Assembly (NCBI GenBank): GCA_934402125.1
Contig: CAKRTY010000054.1
Coordinates: 1 to 8,302, forward strand
Length of the DNA: 8,302 bases
Direction: 5' to 3'
Source: an uncultured Anaerosacchariphilus sp.
GTDB taxonomy: Bacteria; Bacillota; Clostridia; Lachnospirales; Lachnospiraceae
Shown: positions 6,347 through 8,302 of the stretch, in pieces
Layout of the letters: every line of letters begins with the position of its first letter
Numbering within the stretch: the stretch's first letter is position 1
Program-made: the position numbers and the translations under genes
Notes under the pieces: model-generated
What the model was told of the DNA's origin: nothing
The model's input: the letters and a program-made list of their open reading frames with translations, nothing else
The model's database searches: none

Positions 6347-7903
6347 ATGATTGAGATGATTACAAATGTAAATAGTGCGGTCAACAACGTGGTATGGGGC
6401 TGGCCCGCGCTGATTCTGCTTGGCTTTACCGGAGTGCTGATGACCAGTATTACCGGATTTTTCCAGCTTTCCCATCTGGGGCACTGGCTGAAGAATACCA
6501 TCGGCTCCATTTTCTGTGACCGAAATATCACAAGACACACGGAAGACCGGAGTATCTCTCAGTTTCAGTCCCTGTGTACGGCGCTGGCGGCTACGGTCGG
6601 CACCGGTAATATTGTCGGCGTGGCGGGAGCTATCGCGGTAGGCGGACCGGGCGCGGTATTTTGGATGTGGCTCATCGCGTTCTTTGGTATGATGACCAAC
6701 TATTCTGAGAATGTCCTGGGTATCCTGTACCGCCGGAAAAACAGCAAGGCGGAATGGGCCGGCGGCGCCATGTATTATCTGCGGGACGGTCTGGGATCCA
6801 AAAAGGGCTGTAAGAAGCTGGGCGCAGGTCTGGCGGTTCTGTTCTCCTGTTTCTGTCTGCTGGCTTCCTTTGGTATCGGTAATATGAGCCAGGTCAATTC
6901 CATGGTCAGCAATGTGTATACTGCCTTTGGCATCCCGAAGCTGGCGACGGGTATCTTCCTGTTTGCGGCAGTGGCGCTGGTGGTTATCGGCGGTCTGAAG
7001 CGAATCGCGGCAATTACCGAGAAAGTGGTTCCCTTTATGGTTGTGCTGTATCTGTTGGGCACCCTTGTGATCATCGGTATGAATATTTCCACGATTCCGG
7101 CTGTGTTTGTATCGATCTTTAAGGGCGCATTTGCCATGAAATCCGTGGGCGGCGGCATCGTAGGTTCCGGTATTGCCCTTGCTATGAAAATGGGTATGAA
7201 GCGAGGCGTATTTTCCAACGAGGCAGGTCTTGGCTCCTCTGTTATGGTACATTCCAGCTCCAATGTAAAGGAGCCGGTGCGTCAGGGTATGTGGGGAATT
7301 TTCGAGGTGTTTGCGGACACAATTGTCGTATGCACGCTGACTGCGCTGACAATTCTCAGCTCAGGCGCGGTAGATCTGACGACAGGCCAGCTGACCGGAG
7401 AGGCAGCGGCCATTGAGTCCAGCTCTCTGGTCAGCTACGCCTTCAGCAATCATTTCGGATTCCTGGGTTCCGCTTTTGTGGCGATTGCGATTCTGCTGTT
7501 CGCGTATTCTACGGTGCTTGGCTGGAGCCATTATGGCGCGACTGCCTGTGAGTATCTGTTCGGTACCGGCGCGACCAGAATCTATCGGATTGTATTTGCA
7601 GTCATTGTACTGGCAGGCTCTGTGATGAAAGCACAGCTGGCATGGGATATTTCCGATACCTTCAATGGACTGATGATGCTTCCGAACCTGATAGGCGTGA
7701 TTACCCTGTCTCCGGTCGTTATGCGCTGTACGAAAAACTATGTAGCGCGTAACCTGCATGGTGAGGATGTTGAGCCCATGCTTTCTATGTTCCCGGATAT
7801 TCAGAAGATGCAGGAGGCAGCGTTGAAAGAGGAGCTGCGTGAGGATGCGGATGCCGAGGCAAAAGCCTATGGAGAAGCTTCGGATTCGGTAGTAAAGGGA
7901 TAA
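6347..7903 (+). CDS. AGCS-family sodium:alanine/glycine symporter
   Basis: A 518-residue polytopic inner-membrane carrier that should import a small neutral amino acid (alanine or glycine; glutamine in some members) with Na+. The family pattern is clear: an N-terminal WGWPALILLGFTGV helix (about 17-35), the signature stretch TVGTGNIVGVAGAIAVGGPGAVFWMW (about 83-108), GIGNMSQVNS (176-185), SNEAGLGSS (290-298), VRQGMWGIFEVFADT (311-325), and FAYSTVLGWSHYGATACEYLFG near 385-406. Around 10-11 membrane helices are expected. The NEAGLGSS motif is followed by VMVHSSS rather than the Ala-rich segment common in this family, so substrate preference may differ. After the last helix, about residue 465, comes a charged cytoplasmic tail of some 50 residues rich in Glu, Asp and Ala. 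It is a monocistronic-looking gene behind its own promoter and a leader terminator. Exact substrate cannot be read from sequence. Confidence 0.93.
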   Translation: MIEMITNVNSAVNNVVWGWPALILLGFTGVLMTSITGFFQLSHLGHWLKNTIGSIFCDRNITRHTEDRSISQFQSLCTALAATVGTGNIVGVAGAIAVGGPGAVFWMWLIAFFGMMTNYSENVLGILYRRKNSKAEWAGGAMYYLRDGLGSKKGCKKLGAGLAVLFSCFCLLASFGIGNMSQVNSMVSNVYTAFGIPKLATGIFLFAAVALVVIGGLKRIAAITEKVVPFMVVLYLLGTLVIIGMNISTIPAVFVSIFKGAFAMKSVGGGIVGSGIALAMKMGMKRGVFSNEAGLGSSVMVHSSSNVKEPVRQGMWGIFEVFADTIVVCTLTALTILSSGAVDLTTGQLTGEAAAIESSSLVSYAFSNHFGFLGSAFVAIAILLFAYSTVLGWSHYGATACEYLFGTGATRIYRIVFAVIVLAGSVMKAQLAWDISDTFNGLMMLPNLIGVITLSPVVMRCTKNYVARNLHGEDVEPMLSMFPDIQKMQEAALKEELREDADAEAKAYGEASDSVVKG

Positions 7904-7904
7904 G

Positions 7905-7931
7905 AATTTCCAAAATATGGTTGAAATTTCC
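7905..7931. repeat. AATTTCC repeats and short inverted repeat over a -35 element
   Basis: AATTTCC occurs at 7905-7911 and 7925-7931, exactly 20 bp apart (two helical turns). AATTTC (7905-7910) also forms an inverted pair with GAAATT (7923-7928), which covers the -35 TTGAAA. No T-run follows, so it is not a terminator of the symporter gene. It could be a regulator-binding site, possibly autoregulatory for the MerR-type gene, but chance in AT-rich sequence is also likely. Confidence 0.35.
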
Positions 7932-7948
7932 TTTGAACCTGTTATAAT
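7921..7948 (+). promoter_or_regulatory. Sigma-A type promoter of the MerR-family gene
   Basis: TTGAAA (7921-7926, five of six consensus bases) and TATAAT (7943-7948, perfect) are spaced 16 bp apart. Transcription should start near 7955, leaving a leader of about 50 nt before ATG 8007. No strong terminator is seen between the symporter stop and this promoter, so read-through from the symporter gene is possible. Confidence 0.82.
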
Positions 7949-7956
7949 GTGAAATA

Positions 7957-7977
7957 TGGAAAAATATTACATTTCCA
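7957..7977 (+). repeat. Small hairpin in the MerR-gene leader
   Basis: TGGAAA (7957-7962) can pair with TTTCCA (7972-7977) around a 9-nt AT-rich loop. It would sit at the very 5' end of the leader, where it might stabilise the RNA. The pairing is short and AT-rich, so functional significance is doubtful. Confidence 0.3.
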
Positions 7978-7991
7978 CAAAGCAAACCGGC

Positions 7992-8000
7992 AGGGAGGAA
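7992..8000 (+). promoter_or_regulatory. Ribosome binding site deciding the MerR-family start
   Basis: AGGGAGGAA ends 6 nt before ATG 8007, a strong SD. An in-frame ATG at 7956 has no SD and almost coincides with the predicted transcription start. Confidence 0.85.
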
Positions 8001-8006
8001 ATTTCG

Positions 8007-8302
8007 ATGAGTGATGTGCGCTATATGATTTCTGACGCTTCCAGGCTGGTGGACGTGGAAGCGCATGTGCTGCGGTACTGGGAAGAGGAACTGGAGCTTC
8101 CCATCGGGCGCAATGAGATGGGCCACCGTTACTATACCGAGGAAAATATCCGGTTATTCCGGCATATTAAGGCACTGAAGGACGGAGGCGTGCAGCTGAA
8201 GGCGATTAAACAGCTGCTTCCAGAGCTGGAAAAGGGCGACGTGAAGCCGGAGGGACTGCTGGCCAGAGCCGGAGGAATTCCGGTGACGGCAAACAGTGAG
8301 AC
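8007..8302 (+). CDS. MerR-family transcriptional regulator (3' partial)
   Basis: 98 complete codons are visible and the gene continues past the window. The N-terminal part is a MerR-type winged helix-turn-helix: a first helix in YMISDASRLVDV (about 6-17), the characteristic AHVLRYWEEELEL (20-32), the wing RNEMGHRYYTEENI (35-48), then LFRHIKALKDGGVQLKAIKQLLPEL (50-74). The Arg-Tyr-Trp core and the RYYT segment are classic for the family. MerR proteins bind as dimers and commonly act on promoters with long spacers. The ligand-sensing or C-terminal part is outside the window, so neither the signal nor the targets can be named. It has its own promoter, and nothing shows that it controls the adjacent symporter. 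Start 8007 is chosen for its SD; an alternative in-frame ATG at 7956 would add 17 residues. Confidence 0.88.
   Translation, partial: MSDVRYMISDASRLVDVEAHVLRYWEEELELPIGRNEMGHRYYTEENIRLFRHIKALKDGGVQLKAIKQLLPELEKGDVKPEGLLARAGGIPVTANSE

Noticed and set aside
7904..7931. Terminator for the symporter gene
   Set aside because: The AATTTC/GAAATT pairing is short and AT-rich, has no T-run, and overlaps the -35 of the next promoter.

Overview
The window looks like an ordinary chromosomal segment of a Firmicute, most likely a clostridium of the Lachnospiraceae type. The reasons are the conserved order gdpP-rplI-dnaB, strong Shine-Dalgarno (SD) sequences, sigma-A type promoters with extended -10 elements, and a GntR/LacI-style AraR next to araA. 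The family-level placement is inference. All genes lie on the + strand. No insertion sequence, phage gene, CRISPR array, tRNA or rRNA was seen.

Layout. (1) Positions 2-526 are the 3' end of an AraR-like arabinose repressor, followed 58 bp later by a complete araA (585-2024). A strong intrinsic terminator (2071-2120) closes this sugar unit. (2) A clear promoter (2122-2151) then drives gdpP (2204-4252), rplI (4254-4700) and dnaB (4713-6056), spaced by 1 and 12 nt. This looks like one housekeeping operon linking c-di-AMP turnover, ribosomal protein L9 and the replicative helicase. (3) A 290-bp AT-rich intergenic region (6057-6346) holds several inverted repeats, a promoter (6211-6240) and a strong intrinsic terminator (6280-6316). 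The terminator lies only 15 nt before the SD of the next gene. (4) Positions 6347-7903 encode an AGCS-family sodium:amino-acid symporter. (5) A promoter (7921-7948) leads into a MerR-family regulator that starts at 8007 and runs off the window.

The protein-coding content is conventional. The most unusual signal is the symporter leader. The only plausible promoter lies upstream of the terminator, so transcription must read through it to express the transporter. A GTG-initiated reading frame with four consecutive arginine codons enters the terminator stem and stays in frame with the transporter. This suggests a compact attenuator or translation-coupled antitermination device, but it remains a hypothesis. 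I see no convincing wholly new multi-gene system here.
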